A stretch of DNA of 64,000 nt, taken from NCBI GenBank assembly GCA_963666465.1, contig OY762824.1, forward strand, positions 5,704,001-5,768,000. The letters run 5' to 3'. Of the stretch, positions 29,109 to 37,640 are shown piece by piece. The notes beneath the pieces were generated by a model. That model was not told the origin of the DNA. It searched no databases and worked only from the letters and a program-made list of their open reading frames with translations. The stretch is from VXYL01 sp963666465 (GTDB lineage Bacteria; Pseudomonadota; Gammaproteobacteria; Pseudomonadales; Azotimanducaceae). Made by a program: the position numbers and the translations under genes. Position 1 is the stretch's first letter; each line of letters opens with the position of its first letter.

Positions 29109-29945
29109 TCAGTCCCGCACGACCTCGTGGCGCAGGGTGCCGATGCGGCGGATGTCCACTTCGATGGTGTCGCCGTCGTCCATGAAGACGGGGGGATTGC
29201 GTGCTGCGCCGACGCCGCCGGGCGTGCCGGTGACGATGACGTCGCCGGGCACGAGTTCGGTGAAGGTGGAGCAATAGGAGACGAGCTCCGGAAAGCCGAA
29301 CACAAGCTGCGCCGAGCGGGCGTTCTGCATCACCTCGCCGTTGAGGCGAGTGGTGATCTCGATGTCGTCGTAGTCGTCGATCTCGTCCGGCGTCACCATC
29401 CACGGGCCGAAGCCGCCGGTGGCGGCGAAGTTCTTGCCGGGCGTGAACTGGCTGGTGTGGCGCTGGTATTCGCGCACGCTGCCGTCGTTGTAGCAACTGA
29501 AACCGCAGATGTGGTCGAGCCAGTCGGCGGGTGCGATTCGGCGCCCGGGCTTGCCGATGACGAGGGCAATTTCGCCTTCAAAATCAAGGCTGTTGGATTC
29601 GCTTGGCCGGAGCATCTTGCCGAGGTGCCCGACCTGAGCGGCGGCGAAGCGGACGAAGATGGTGGGGTTGTCCTCGCCGCCGCGGCCGGTCTCCTCCTGG
29701 TGGTCGCGGTAGTTGAGGCCGACGCAGAGGATCTTGTCGGGGTCCGTGATGGTGGGCCGGTAAGTGATCTCGTCGAGCGCGCAATCCGCCGTGTCCCCGG
29801 CTTCGGCGGCCACCGCTTCGAGGCCACGGGCGATGGCGGCCTTCAAGGTGGGGATGCCGGTGCGACTTCCTGCGTCCGCCACGCCACCGTCCACCACGCG
29901 CCCGAACGACGCCTCCCCGTTCCGCTCAAACGAAAGCCAGCGCAT
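29109..29945 (-). CDS. Fumarylacetoacetate hydrolase family protein
   Basis: 278 residues. The FAH C-terminal fold is clear: LCVGLNYRDHQEE opening, metal ligands Glu/Glu/Asp in FEGEIALVIGKPGR and the following NDGSVREYQ segment, then VPGDVIVTGTPGGVG. The family includes acylpyruvases, oxaloacetate decarboxylases and 2-hydroxyhepta-2,4-diene-1,7-dioate isomerases, and sequence alone does not choose. It lies on the same strand as, and 61 bp from, the zinc alcohol dehydrogenase, so a shared catabolic role is plausible. Confidence 0.9.
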   Translation of the reverse strand: MRWLSFERNGEASFGRVVDGGVADAGSRTGIPTLKAAIARGLEAVAAEAGDTADCALDEITYRPTITDPDKILCVGLNYRDHQEETGRGGEDNPTIFVRFAAAQVGHLGKMLRPSESNSLDFEGEIALVIGKPGRRIAPADWLDHICGFSCYNDGSVREYQRHTSQFTPGKNFAATGGFGPWMVTPDEIDDYDDIEITTRLNGEVMQNARSAQLVFGFPELVSYCSTFTELVPGDVIVTGTPGGVGAARNPPVFMDDGDTIEVDIRRIGTLRHEVVRD

Positions 29946-30006
29946 GAATCCTCCCGCCCCTTGGCCAACCGAAACCGTTGCTGAAGTCGAGCCGCTTGCC
30001 CGGGCT

Positions 30007-31089
30007 TCAATCCAACATGATCACGCTGCGCGCCACTTCTCCCTTGTCGAGTGCCAAGAGTGCGTCGGTGACATCGCCGAGGGCGATGCGGCTCGAGATC
30101 ATGTCGTCGAGGTGCAGCTTGCCTTGCAGGTAGAAGTCCACGAAGCGCGGCATGTCCACACGGAAGCGGTTCGAACCCATCATCGAGCCCTGGATGGTCT
30201 TCTCCTGCAGGAAGTCCGGGCCGTGCAGTTCCACCATTTGCCCCGGCGGAATCATGCCGATGATGGTGGCAGTGCCGCCGCGCTGAATCATGCGGAAGGA
30301 CTGCTCGGCAGTGACCTTGAGGCCGATGGCCTCGAAGGAATAGTGGACGCCGCCGCCGGTGAGATCCCGCACCTGCTGCACCGGATCGCCGGCGCTGGCG
30401 TCCACCACATCGGTGGCGCCGAACTTGCGGGCGAGTTCGAGCTTCGAGGCCACCATGTCCACGGCGATGACCCGCGACGCACCGGCGATGGCGGCGCCGT
30501 TGATGCACGACAGGCCCACGCCGCCGCAGCCGATGACCGCCACCGTGGCGCCCGGTTCCACCGCTGCGGTGTGGATCACCGCACCGACGCCGGTGGTCAC
30601 GCCGCAGCCGATGAGGGCGGCGCGGTCGAGCGGCATGTCCTCGCGAATCTTCACCACGGAGTGCTCGTGCACCAGCATCTGCTCGGCGAAGGAACCGAGG
30701 TTGGCGAACTGGCCCAGGCGCCGGCCCGCCTTGGACAGGCGCGGCTCGTCCTCGGGCCCCCGCCGCACCTCCGGCTCCTGACAGAGCGACATGTGGCCGG
30801 TGAGGCAGTGCTCGCAGTGACCGCAGAACACGGACAGGCAAGTGATGACGTGATCGCCGGGCTGGACGTAGTTCACCTGATCGCCCACCTGCTCGACGAT
30901 GCCGGCCGACTCGTGGCCGAGCACCACCGGCAACTGGCCCGGATAGGTGCCGTTGAAGAAGTGCATGTCGGAGTGGCACACCCCGGCGGCGACGGTTCGC
31001 ACAAGCACCTCGCGCGGACCAGGCTTGGCGATGTCGATTTCCTCGACGTCCATGTGTTGGTTGACCTCGCGGAACACGGCTGCCTTCAT
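30007..31089 (-). CDS. Zinc-dependent alcohol dehydrogenase
   Basis: 360 residues, MDR superfamily. Catalytic zinc ligands are in AAGVCHSDMHF and VLGHESAG. The structural zinc lobe is complete with four Cys (CGHCEHCLTGHMSLC region). The NAD(P)-binding Rossmann motif reads AVIGCGGVGLSCINGAAIAG, followed by an acidic VDM that favours NAD. The start is the ATG at 31089 (MKAAVFREVN). It resembles class III/AdhC-like bacterial alcohol dehydrogenases; the exact substrate is unknown. Confidence 0.92.
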   Translation of the reverse strand: MKAAVFREVNQHMDVEEIDIAKPGPREVLVRTVAAGVCHSDMHFFNGTYPGQLPVVLGHESAGIVEQVGDQVNYVQPGDHVITCLSVFCGHCEHCLTGHMSLCQEPEVRRGPEDEPRLSKAGRRLGQFANLGSFAEQMLVHEHSVVKIREDMPLDRAALIGCGVTTGVGAVIHTAAVEPGATVAVIGCGGVGLSCINGAAIAGASRVIAVDMVASKLELARKFGATDVVDASAGDPVQQVRDLTGGGVHYSFEAIGLKVTAEQSFRMIQRGGTATIIGMIPPGQMVELHGPDFLQEKTIQGSMMGSNRFRVDMPRFVDFYLQGKLHLDDMISSRIALGDVTDALLALDKGEVARSVIMLD

Positions 31090-31178
31090 GGCGCTTTCCC
31101 TCGCTTTCGACCTGAGCGGCACCGCGCACGGCACCGCGATTGAACGGACGGACAGTGTGCAGGCCAAGCCCGCTCGCT

Positions 31179-31580
31179 TCAACCGCCAGCGATCATCGTC
31201 AGCGATTGCCACAGCGCCATTGCACCCAGGGCGAGCAGGAGCAGCAGGGTGCCGCCGGCTCCGACGGCACGCAACGGTGTCGCCACCTTGTCGTGGCGCA
31301 GGCCCATGGCATGAGCGATGCGACAGACCAGGAGCAAGACACCAACGCTGTGCAGGAACAGGGTGCTGCCGCCGTTCGCCTCGATCAAGGCCAACAGCAC
31401 GAGGGCGAACGGCACGTATTCGACGAAGTTGCCGTGGCGGCGAATGGCGACGGCCAGGTCCATGTCGTCGCCGTGCAGGATCGACACCTTGGCGCGCCCG
31501 CGCTCCCGCCCCACAAGGACGCTCAGGGCGACAAAGACGACTAGGAGAAGGGCCGCATAGAAAGCCGTGATGGGAAGCAT
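31179..31580 (-). CDS. MAPEG-family membrane protein
   Basis: 133 residues (138 if the upstream start at 31595 is used) with four hydrophobic helices. The loop after helix 1 (HGDDMDLAVAIRRHGNFVEYVP) has the Arg-x-x-x-Asn and Glu typical of MAPEG proteins, which bind glutathione or eicosanoid-type substrates in the membrane. Bacterial members are often glutathione transferase-like. It lies between the alcohol dehydrogenase and accessory island 2. Confidence 0.85.
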   Translation of the reverse strand: MLPITAFYAALLLVVFVALSVLVGRERGRAKVSILHGDDMDLAVAIRRHGNFVEYVPFALVLLALIEANGGSTLFLHSVGVLLLVCRIAHAMGLRHDKVATPLRAVGAGGTLLLLLALGAMALWQSLTMIAGG

Positions 31581-31695
31581 GGCGGTTGTCCTCAACGATG
31601 GGTGGTCAGTGTGCTTCTAAAGCAGTGAACCGGAACACGCAAACGTGCGCATTGTACCGGGTGCCGACAGATCCTTGGTGAGGAGGCACCAACGA

Positions 31696-31833
31696 TCACG
31701 CGGCCCGCTTGAGTCGTTCGTCGCAGTAGTCGTCGAACCAGCCGCTCAGTCGTGCACAGCGCACCCGCAGCACGGGGTTGGCACCGCCCACGGCCCAGCG
31801 TATGCCGGTGCACTTCAGGCGCACGCCTCGCCG
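31696..31833 (-). pseudogene. 3' remnant of an ISKra4-like transposase
   Basis: About 45 codons encode VRLKCTGIRWAVGGANPVLR and then RCARLSGWFDDYCDERLKRAA. This aligns with the C-terminus of the intact ISKra4-type transposase at 40593-41930 (RLKRGGMHWTVDGANAILAL and the FDDFWERRA end). Nothing of the catalytic region remains. The open frame runs back through repeat copy 3 into the frameshifted vapC, which produces an artefactual fusion. Confidence 0.7.
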
Positions 31834-31888
31834 ACGGCACACATTGCGGATGTTCAGCTTCGATGTGGCGAGCCGCGTCGGCGAAACC

Positions 31889-31943
31889 CAGCGCCACAAG
31901 AACCGTTGCCTTCGGACAACGCTTCTTGCCCCAGCCCAGACGC
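31889..31943 (+). repeat. Two-hairpin intergenic repeat, truncated copy 3
   Basis: Only the first half of the repeat is kept (agcgccacaagaaccgttgc to ttgccccagccca), with the mini-hairpin damaged by one extra A. The long stem is absent. It lies between the ISKra4-like remnant and the broken vapC. Confidence 0.7.
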
Positions 31944-31961
31944 ATCCACCTTGTGATGAGT

Positions 31962-32349
31962 TCACCAGATGCGTTGGACGCCGTAACGATCGAAGACTGT
32001 GTCCGTGGACATGATAGGTAGGCTTGCAGGCTTGTGCCTGGGCGATCAGGACGCGATCGAACGGATCCCGGTGGGGGCCTGGCAGTCGTCCCGCACGCTC
32101 GGCGTCGTCGACGTCGAGCGCGAGTTCCTGGAATCCTTGGCCGACTATGCAGCCCTTGACGTCGAATGGGACGGCGTCGGCTTGCGGCAGTTTGCCCAGA
32201 CGGTGCTTGGTTGCGATCTCCCATGCCGATGCGGCACTCACGAACGCCGTATTGCTGTCGTCGTCGATCGCTCTCAGCGCCCCATCGGATAGGCGTGGGC
32301 TCCCCGCCAGCCACCAAAGGAAGGCATGGGTGTCAAGCAACAGGCGCAT
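31962..32349 (-). pseudogene. vapC: Frameshifted vapC-type PIN-domain toxin
   Basis: From the ATG at 32349 the frame reads MRLLLDTHAFLWWLAGSPRL, then SAASAWEIATKHRLGKL and HRDPFDRVLIAQAQACK, a standard PIN-domain RNase with Asp at residue 6, the Glu in AWEIATK and the Asp in RDPFDR. An extra C near 32022 shifts the frame. The correct C-terminus (LPIMSTDTVFDRYGVQRIW) is read in the next frame and stops at 31962. Translated as is, it would continue into unrelated DNA down to 31696. The antitoxin just upstream is intact. Confidence 0.8.
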
Positions 32350-32351
32350 GG

Positions 32352-32594
32352 CTAACGACGTTCCCACGCCGCCAACTCTTCCTCTGGAAGCGGGTCGAAG
32401 AAGCCGTCGTCGACGTCGATCTGGTCTTTCATCGCACCGAACCGCCGCTTGCTGTGCGGCTTGCAGCGAACCAATCGCACGACTGGCTCGCCCCGCCGAG
32501 CGATGACCACCTCCTCGCCAGCCTCTGCCTTGGCGAGCAGTTGCGACAGGCGAGTCTTTGCTTGATGCACGTTGAAATTGGGCCATGCCGACAC
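32352..32594 (-). CDS. vapB: Phd/YefM-type antitoxin (VapB)
   Basis: 80 residues. The N-terminus NFNVHQAKTRLSQLLAKAEA and the strand EEVVIARRGEPVVRLV are the Phd/YefM DNA-binding fold. The C-terminal acidic tail (DVDDGFFDPLPEEELAAWERR) is the toxin-neutralising segment. It ends 2 bp before the vapC start, the normal operon order. The ISNCY-type element ends only about 16 bp upstream of its start, so the native promoter must have been displaced. Confidence 0.88.
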   Translation of the reverse strand: MSAWPNFNVHQAKTRLSQLLAKAEAGEEVVIARRGEPVVRLVRCKPHSKRRFGAMKDQIDVDDGFFDPLPEEELAAWERR

Positions 32595-32609
32595 TTACAT
32601 CTAAACTAG

Positions 32610-34357
32610 CTAGTTCTTGTCCGGGAATGACGGGTTGGCGCGCCGTGAGGCGATTGGGCGCGACTGGAGGTTGTCCCACAGCGGGTGCGGGGTGGTTGGC
32701 AGTACGCGGATTCTGTCGGTTTTGGGTGCATCCGGTGGCGTCGAATGGCCGAACGAGCGATCGCCCGGCGTCGCGGCACGGTTGGCGAGGCGGCTCGTCG
32801 CCGGCGGGCACGGCGCCGGTCCGGGGGTTGCACCGGTCGAAGGCGATGGCTGCAGCCGGCAGACTGCGTCAGCCGGGTGACGGCCTCAGACGCGCCAGAC
32901 GGACCAGGTTGTGCGCGACCGCCGCCGACTGCACGTACGCCTTGAAGTGCGCCAGGCCCCGCCAGTGGCAGCGCCCGAGGCCGAAGCAGCGCTTCAGACA
33001 CGAGATCCCCGCCTCGACGCCGGCGCGGAACCGCTTCAGTTGCGCGTACACCCAGGACGACGGGGTCATGTCCTGCGGCTTCACGCCGCGCTTCTTGTGG
33101 AACACCGCGTGCCTGACGCCGAGCTCCCTGGCCGTCTCGACGTTGTGCCTGGAGACATGGCCGCCATCGAACGCCGCATGGGTCGGCGCAGACCCGCAGT
33201 GCGCCACATGCCGCTCGAGCATCGGCAGACAACGCGCACTGTCCGCCGGATTGCCGTCCTCGACCACCGCGTCGAGCGCCAGACCGCTGCGCCCCGTGGC
33301 GAGGTTCACCTTGTGGCCGTGGCACGTGCCGCGGCCGCCCTTGACGATGATGTCGGTGTGCGGCTCGAACAGGCTCGCCACCTTCTCCTTGGCCGGCACC
33401 GTCTCGCCGTCGAACACCCGTCGCCGGGTCTGGTCCACGACCCGTTCAAGCAGCGCGTCGCACACGCCAAGCCGGTCCCGCCAGGACTGCCACGAGCCGT
33501 CCTTGTCAGCCTCCGCAACCTTCGCCAGCGCCGCCGCCACGTATCGGCGGGTCTGGCGCACGATCTTCAGCAACTTCCGACAGGTCCCGGCACGCCGATC
33601 CTTGCCGCGTTGCGACGAGATCTGCAAGGCGCGCCGCTTCGCCGCCCGACAGTGATCGTGGAACGCGACCACCTCGGCGCCCAAAGCCTCCCTCGCGGTG
33701 CCCAGCAGGCGCGTCGGCACGCGCACGCCGTCGGACAGCAGCTGGCTGTCGGCCGGCGCAAGGATGTGCGTCTCGGTCACCGTGCTGTCGACCCGAACGC
33801 GCGCTCCCGACTCGATGCCCTCCGCACGCGCCACATCCAGCAGGCGCCGGTTGATCCGCTCCCACGTCGCCGCGCCGATCGCGCCGATGGTCGACTGCAG
33901 CGCCGACTTGCCCGGCAGCCGCGCCCTGTCCACGCGCGCGAAGCGCTGTGCCGTGAGCGAGTCGCGCAGCAGGAACTCAAGCCCCCGACACGTCGCCTGG
34001 CGCAGATGCAGCAAAACCGCGCAGCGCAGAACCGACTCGCGCGTCAGCCCGTGCCGACCACGCCCACCCGCTTCGTTGACGCCGAGGTCGGCAACGACGC
34101 CATCGAGCAGTTCCGGACACTCGTCGAGCAGCGCCGACACGCGTTCGAGCTCGTCGGCCACCGGATGGTCAACGGGCGTGGGATCGAACAGGCTTCGCTG
34201 CGCAGTGCGTCTCGCGCGCATTGCACCTCCGGCGTCTCGGTGCCATTGGGTTGTTGGGGAACAAGACAATGGCAGCCGAAACGCCGGTTCAAAGCCGCTC
34301 CAGAGCAGCTTTTATTTCGTCAATTCAACCTGTTAGACGTTTTCGGACAGGAACTAG
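32610..34357 (-). mobile_element. ISNCY-type insertion sequence
   Basis: About 1.75 kb. The two ends are imperfect inverted repeats: CTAGTTCTTGTCCGGGAATG on the left against CTAGTTCCTGTCCGAAAACG read inward from the right. CTAG tetranucleotides flank both ends, and a short (TCTAG)n run follows on the right, so the exact target duplication is unclear. It holds one full-length transposase gene on the minus strand. Confidence 0.8.
32869..34221 (-). CDS. ISNCY-type transposase
   Basis: 450 residues from MRARRTAQRSLFDP (ATG at 34221; an open frame continues 48 bp upstream). Typical segments are SVLRCAVLLHLRQATCRGLEF, KSALQSTIGAIGAATWERIN, VRVDSTVTETHI (first Asp of the DDE core), a central VKGGRGTCHGHKVNLAT segment, AFDGGH and a C-terminal RAGVEAGISCLKRCFGL (Glu). 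This matches the unclassified IS group sometimes listed as ISNCY. No frameshift is seen, so it may be active. Confidence 0.88.
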   Translation of the reverse strand: MRARRTAQRSLFDPTPVDHPVADELERVSALLDECPELLDGVVADLGVNEAGGRGRHGLTRESVLRCAVLLHLRQATCRGLEFLLRDSLTAQRFARVDRARLPGKSALQSTIGAIGAATWERINRRLLDVARAEGIESGARVRVDSTVTETHILAPADSQLLSDGVRVPTRLLGTAREALGAEVVAFHDHCRAAKRRALQISSQRGKDRRAGTCRKLLKIVRQTRRYVAAALAKVAEADKDGSWQSWRDRLGVCDALLERVVDQTRRRVFDGETVPAKEKVASLFEPHTDIIVKGGRGTCHGHKVNLATGRSGLALDAVVEDGNPADSARCLPMLERHVAHCGSAPTHAAFDGGHVSRHNVETARELGVRHAVFHKKRGVKPQDMTPSSWVYAQLKRFRAGVEAGISCLKRCFGLGRCHWRGLAHFKAYVQSAAVAHNLVRLARLRPSPG

Positions 34358-34497
34358 TCTAGTCTAGTCTAGGCCGGACTGCTCTGTCCTCGCTTCCAGC
34401 CGGTCGCGGTTGCACACATCGAACATCGTCCTGACGACGAATTCCTCGGCCCGTCACGGGGGCGGGGATGGTACCCCGATTACCCACGGTCGAGATG

Positions 34498-36300
34498 TCA
34501 GGGCGAGGCTGTCGCTTCCCGTGACGGCGGGTCGTCCGAAAGACCGAAGTAGCGCTGCTCAAACTCAAGCCGCGCCTCGCGTACGGCCTCGACCAACTGG
34601 CGTTTGAACTCGTCGCGACCGAGCAACTCTTCGATCTTCATGGACAGCATCTCAATCCCAAAAGCGGTGATCACGCCGCCCAGCAAGCTCCTCGCTGCTG
34701 TCGCCACGGCGCGCATCAGCGACCTGCCCGCAATCTTGAACGCGGGTTTCCGAGCGGCCCTCGCAACAAACGCGCGAGCAAACATCGTCGACAACAAGCC
34801 AGCGCCGACCGTCGCACCCGCTGCGCCCGGTGGGATGATGCCCTCCGGGAGCGCCGCCTTGAGCATGTTGTCCAGCGAACCCTCCCACGCAATCTCGTAG
34901 TCGCGAGGCACGGGCACGAGCCGGTTCTCGGCGAGGATGTCGCGCGCGTCGCGACCGAGTCGCAGTGACTCCCGCTCCAAAGCCACCTGGATCGCCGCAT
35001 GGGCGGCGTTGACATCTGGAAACTGCCGCCCGAACACCGCCCGGAGATGCTCGGTCATGTGGTTGTCGATCTCCTCCGTACTCGACTCCCCGACAAGGGA
35101 CTCCCACACGTACTTAGCCGAGCCCGCCAAGCGCAAGGCCGCTCCCGTGGGGCTGTAGTACCAGTCGAGATACTCGGCAACCGCATCCCGTTCCAGAGTC
35201 TCGAACATGGCGTCGAGCCTGTCCCGAAGCCCGTCGACCTCGGCTTCGACGCGTTGCGCAGCCCCCGGTGCCAACGCAAGGACATCGGCACGCGTCCCCT
35301 CGCGATGGACGTTACCGTCGATCAGTTCAATGCTCATTTTCTCCACGGTCACGCGAAGGTCCCGCAGCCGCTGCGAATCCGTGGCCAAGCGATCGAGGCC
35401 ATTGAGCGCGTATGCGCCGGCGATGACTACTACGGCGAGGGCTACGGCCCCCGTGCTCCACCGCGGCACCATGCGGGCCCGCCGGAACTCCCCGGACGAA
35501 ACGAGAAGCGGGGCCAGCGCGAGACACGCGCCGAGGAAGATGGCGTACTTCGCGACTACCAACAGGACCAGGGCAGGCAGCGCTCCGAGTTCGCCGACAT
35601 GGCTGACGGCGTACGCCTTGAGCCCGTCGAAGTACGCGGCCCAGTACAGCCCCTGCCGTATCAGTTCGCTCCCGCTCCATTCGATGGGCGTCGTGCGGTA
35701 CGCCTCGATGGATGCCTCGAGCGATTCGTGCTTCGGCAGGTCGCCGACCAGGGCGGCCGCCAGCACGTACAGAACGGCCACGATCGCTGGGCACGTCCTG
35801 AGCGCGAGGATCAACGCCATGCTGTCTGCCATGTCCTCCCGCATCTCCTCCCGGGCGGCACGACGGAACCATGCAAAGGTGAGCGGGAATACGATCAGCA
35901 CCGAGGATAGGGCCGCCCACTCGACAGCGCTGTAGGCGTGCAACTGCAGGAAGAGCGCGAAGGCCATCGCCACCGCGAACAGGAGCCATTTGCACGCGCG
36001 GAGAAACCGCCGGGACAACAAGGAGTGGATCCAGCCTTTGCTCTCGAACACTGCGAGCGCATATTCCCGCCGCATGGTCCCGGCATAGGCTGATGCCACG
36101 AACACGAGCAGGCCAAAGAACAGCATGCCTGCGCCTGCCTGCAGGACATGCATGTCGTTTGAGCGGGTGGCGAGGTGCGCGATCAGCAGCCACCCGGCGG
36201 CCATTCCGCCAAAGGCAACGTGCTTGTGCCAGGCGCGGACACGGATTGAGCGCGCGACAAGTCCGCCCGTAGCGTTCGTCTGGACATCCTGATCCGGCAT
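34498..36300 (-). CDS. Large polytopic membrane protein of unknown function
   Basis: 600 residues from the ATG at 36300 (606 from 36318). The N-terminal half has about seven hydrophobic helices (roughly 30-50, 58-75, 103-150, 165-185, 235-265 and 285-305 in the longer numbering). The middle is a soluble helical domain with coiled-coil character (LRDLRVTVEKMSIELID, RVEAEVDGLRDRLDAMFETL). A late Ala/Gly-rich stretch (PPGAAGATVGAGLLSTMFAR) may insert in the membrane, and the C-terminus is charged. No family is recognised. It sits alone between mobile elements. Confidence 0.6.
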   Translation of the reverse strand: MPDQDVQTNATGGLVARSIRVRAWHKHVAFGGMAAGWLLIAHLATRSNDMHVLQAGAGMLFFGLLVFVASAYAGTMRREYALAVFESKGWIHSLLSRRFLRACKWLLFAVAMAFALFLQLHAYSAVEWAALSSVLIVFPLTFAWFRRAAREEMREDMADSMALILALRTCPAIVAVLYVLAAALVGDLPKHESLEASIEAYRTTPIEWSGSELIRQGLYWAAYFDGLKAYAVSHVGELGALPALVLLVVAKYAIFLGACLALAPLLVSSGEFRRARMVPRWSTGAVALAVVVIAGAYALNGLDRLATDSQRLRDLRVTVEKMSIELIDGNVHREGTRADVLALAPGAAQRVEAEVDGLRDRLDAMFETLERDAVAEYLDWYYSPTGAALRLAGSAKYVWESLVGESSTEEIDNHMTEHLRAVFGRQFPDVNAAHAAIQVALERESLRLGRDARDILAENRLVPVPRDYEIAWEGSLDNMLKAALPEGIIPPGAAGATVGAGLLSTMFARAFVARAARKPAFKIAGRSLMRAVATAARSLLGGVITAFGIEMLSMKIEELLGRDEFKRQLVEAVREARLEFEQRYFGLSDDPPSREATASP

Positions 36301-36538
36301 GCGGGAGTGCCTGTGCATGACAGTGACGACCGACAGTGTGTCGTCGCCCGGAAGAGACAGTCAACTCGGGGGGCGGCACCCGTCCGAACGCCCACCGAGA
36401 CCTGCACGCCAGCGCGGCGCGTGACGGCGCTCCTCTGCGATCAACGGCCGGGAGGTCAGCCACGCGACCGCCTCGTGCGGCTCGTTCATGACGGCCAGGG
36501 ATGTTCGACCCAGGGATTGGACGACTCGCCCGTGCCCG
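36301..36538. other. Short gap left of the MITE cluster
   Basis: The only candidate is a 42-codon minus-strand frame (36361-36489, starting MNEPHEAVAWLTSRPL) with GC-rich third positions, possibly the tail of a gene truncated by the repeat next to it. No domain is recognisable and no promoter was identified. Confidence 0.3.
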
Positions 36539-36653
36539 CCCGACACACAAACATTTCGTCCTACACCCCCGCAGACATGTCGCACACCGACGGCGGCGGC
36601 CTCGCCGGCCGGAGGATGCGGTTGCAAGCCTCTCCCGACGAGGTCGTGCAAGT
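36539..36653 (-). repeat. MITE-like element, truncated and inverted copy
   Basis: It begins with the same 26-bp end as the intact copies but continues with the reverse complement of their right part, for about 115 bp with scattered differences. It is followed by two and a half short tandem units (gccgccgccttcccga type, about 36655-36696) that lead directly into the intact copy at 36697. Confidence 0.75.
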
Positions 36654-36696
36654 TGCCGCCGCCTTCCCGATGCCGCCGCCTTCCCGACGCCGCCTT

Positions 36697-36922
36697 CCCG
36701 ACACACAAACATTTCGTCCTACGGTCGTGTGCGCGATTTCCTACGCTGGCGGCGTAGGGCGCCACGAAGGACGTGACGCATGGCGAACGGGGCTGACTGA
36801 CGGTGTGATCGACCTGCACGACCTCGTTGGCAAAGGGGCTTGCAACCTACGGCCGGCGAAGCCGCCGCCGTCGGTGTGCGACATGTCTGCGGGGGTGTAG
36901 GACGAAATGTTTGTGTGTCGGG
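36697..36922 (+). repeat. MITE-like element with 26-bp perfect terminal inverted repeats, copy 1
   Basis: 226 bp. The first 26 bases (from CCCGACACACAAACATTTCG) are the exact reverse complement of the last 26 (ending TTTGTGTGTCGGG). The sequence is identical to the copy at 38462-38687, including ten bases of right flank (AAACGCGATC). It has no transposase; internal frames are short. It is likely a non-autonomous element moved by a transposase elsewhere in the genome. Confidence 0.9.
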
Positions 36923-37119
36923 AAACGCGATCGACAGTCGAGACCGATCTATTCAGTCAGGTCGCAGAGACCCGGGCACTTGAAGGACGTAGCGACAAGG
37001 TGAGAAGGAACCTGGAGCGCATCCGAGATGCCATTCAGGGTCGCTGGGAGAAGGCCGGCTTCGTGATGCATATCCGCGGAAGCTGCGCCGTCGAGGAGAT
37101 GTCGAAGAAGCGGGACTGA
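36907..37119 (+). CDS. Small hypothetical ORF starting inside the MITE
   Basis: 70 codons whose first ATG lies in the right inverted repeat of the element. Beyond the element it reads VETDLFSQVAETRALEGRSD, then a basic helix and EEMSKKRD. No family is recognised. It could be the tail of a gene whose start was replaced by the MITE, or chance. Confidence 0.25.
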   Translation: MFVCRETRSTVETDLFSQVAETRALEGRSDKVRRNLERIRDAIQGRWEKAGFVMHIRGSCAVEEMSKKRD

Positions 37120-37275
37120 ACCGGGCCCAGGGCGCCTGTGCGCCTGCCAGGGCACACACAGCCACCCCAGCCCGGACCCGCCCGGAACTGGCGGCGTCGC
37201 GGATTGTGCCAGTCCGGAGGCTGAGGTGCGCAAGCCGCCGGTGAGCAGACAACCCGCGTGCGGCAAGAAGCTGGA

Positions 37276-37533
37276 TCAGGGACTGGCGTTGTCGTGCGCC
37301 CTGCGGCGCGGGCACGGCGTCCAGGGGCACGGCTGCCGCTTGTTGACGTGGGCGACGTCCATACCGTCGGCATCGCGCTCGGTGTATTCGACCACGCGCG
37401 CCGGCTGCCAGTCGGGCGGACCAGCGTCGCTGGTGGCGTGTTTGCAGCGAAGGCAGTCGCCGTGGACGTAGACCCGCGTGTGCCGACGGTGGACGGTGGT
37501 GAAGCGGTGTGCCTCGGTTGAAGGGTGGCTCAT
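37276..37533 (-). CDS. Small Cys-containing hypothetical protein
   Basis: 85 codons from the ATG at 37533. Nearly every third codon position is G or C, as in real genes here. Features: HRFTTVHRRHTRVYVHGDCL, a CLRCKH knuckle, PPDWQPARVVEYTERDADG and CPWTPCPRR near the end. It may be a small zinc-binding protein. A longer open frame starts at 37662 but the extra part is poor. Same strand as the Cys-rich protein at 37853-38584, which ends 320 bp upstream of it. Confidence 0.4.
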   Translation of the reverse strand: MSHPSTEAHRFTTVHRRHTRVYVHGDCLRCKHATSDAGPPDWQPARVVEYTERDADGMDVAHVNKRQPCPWTPCPRRRAHDNASP

Positions 37534-37640
37534 GGCGTTTCGGATCGACTCGACAGGAATACACTCCGGACGAGGCCGGATCCTTGGAAGGGCTGACATG
37601 AGCGAAGAGATGTGCGCGCTGTCCCTGCAGTGGGAAACAG

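Noticed and set aside
34354..34372. (TCTAG)n run as an attachment site
   Set aside because: It is a few units beside an IS end; there is no integrase or matching second site.
36655..36700. Short tandem gccgccttcccga units as a possible CRISPR or VNTR
   Set aside because: Only two and a half units without spacers; no cas genes in the window.
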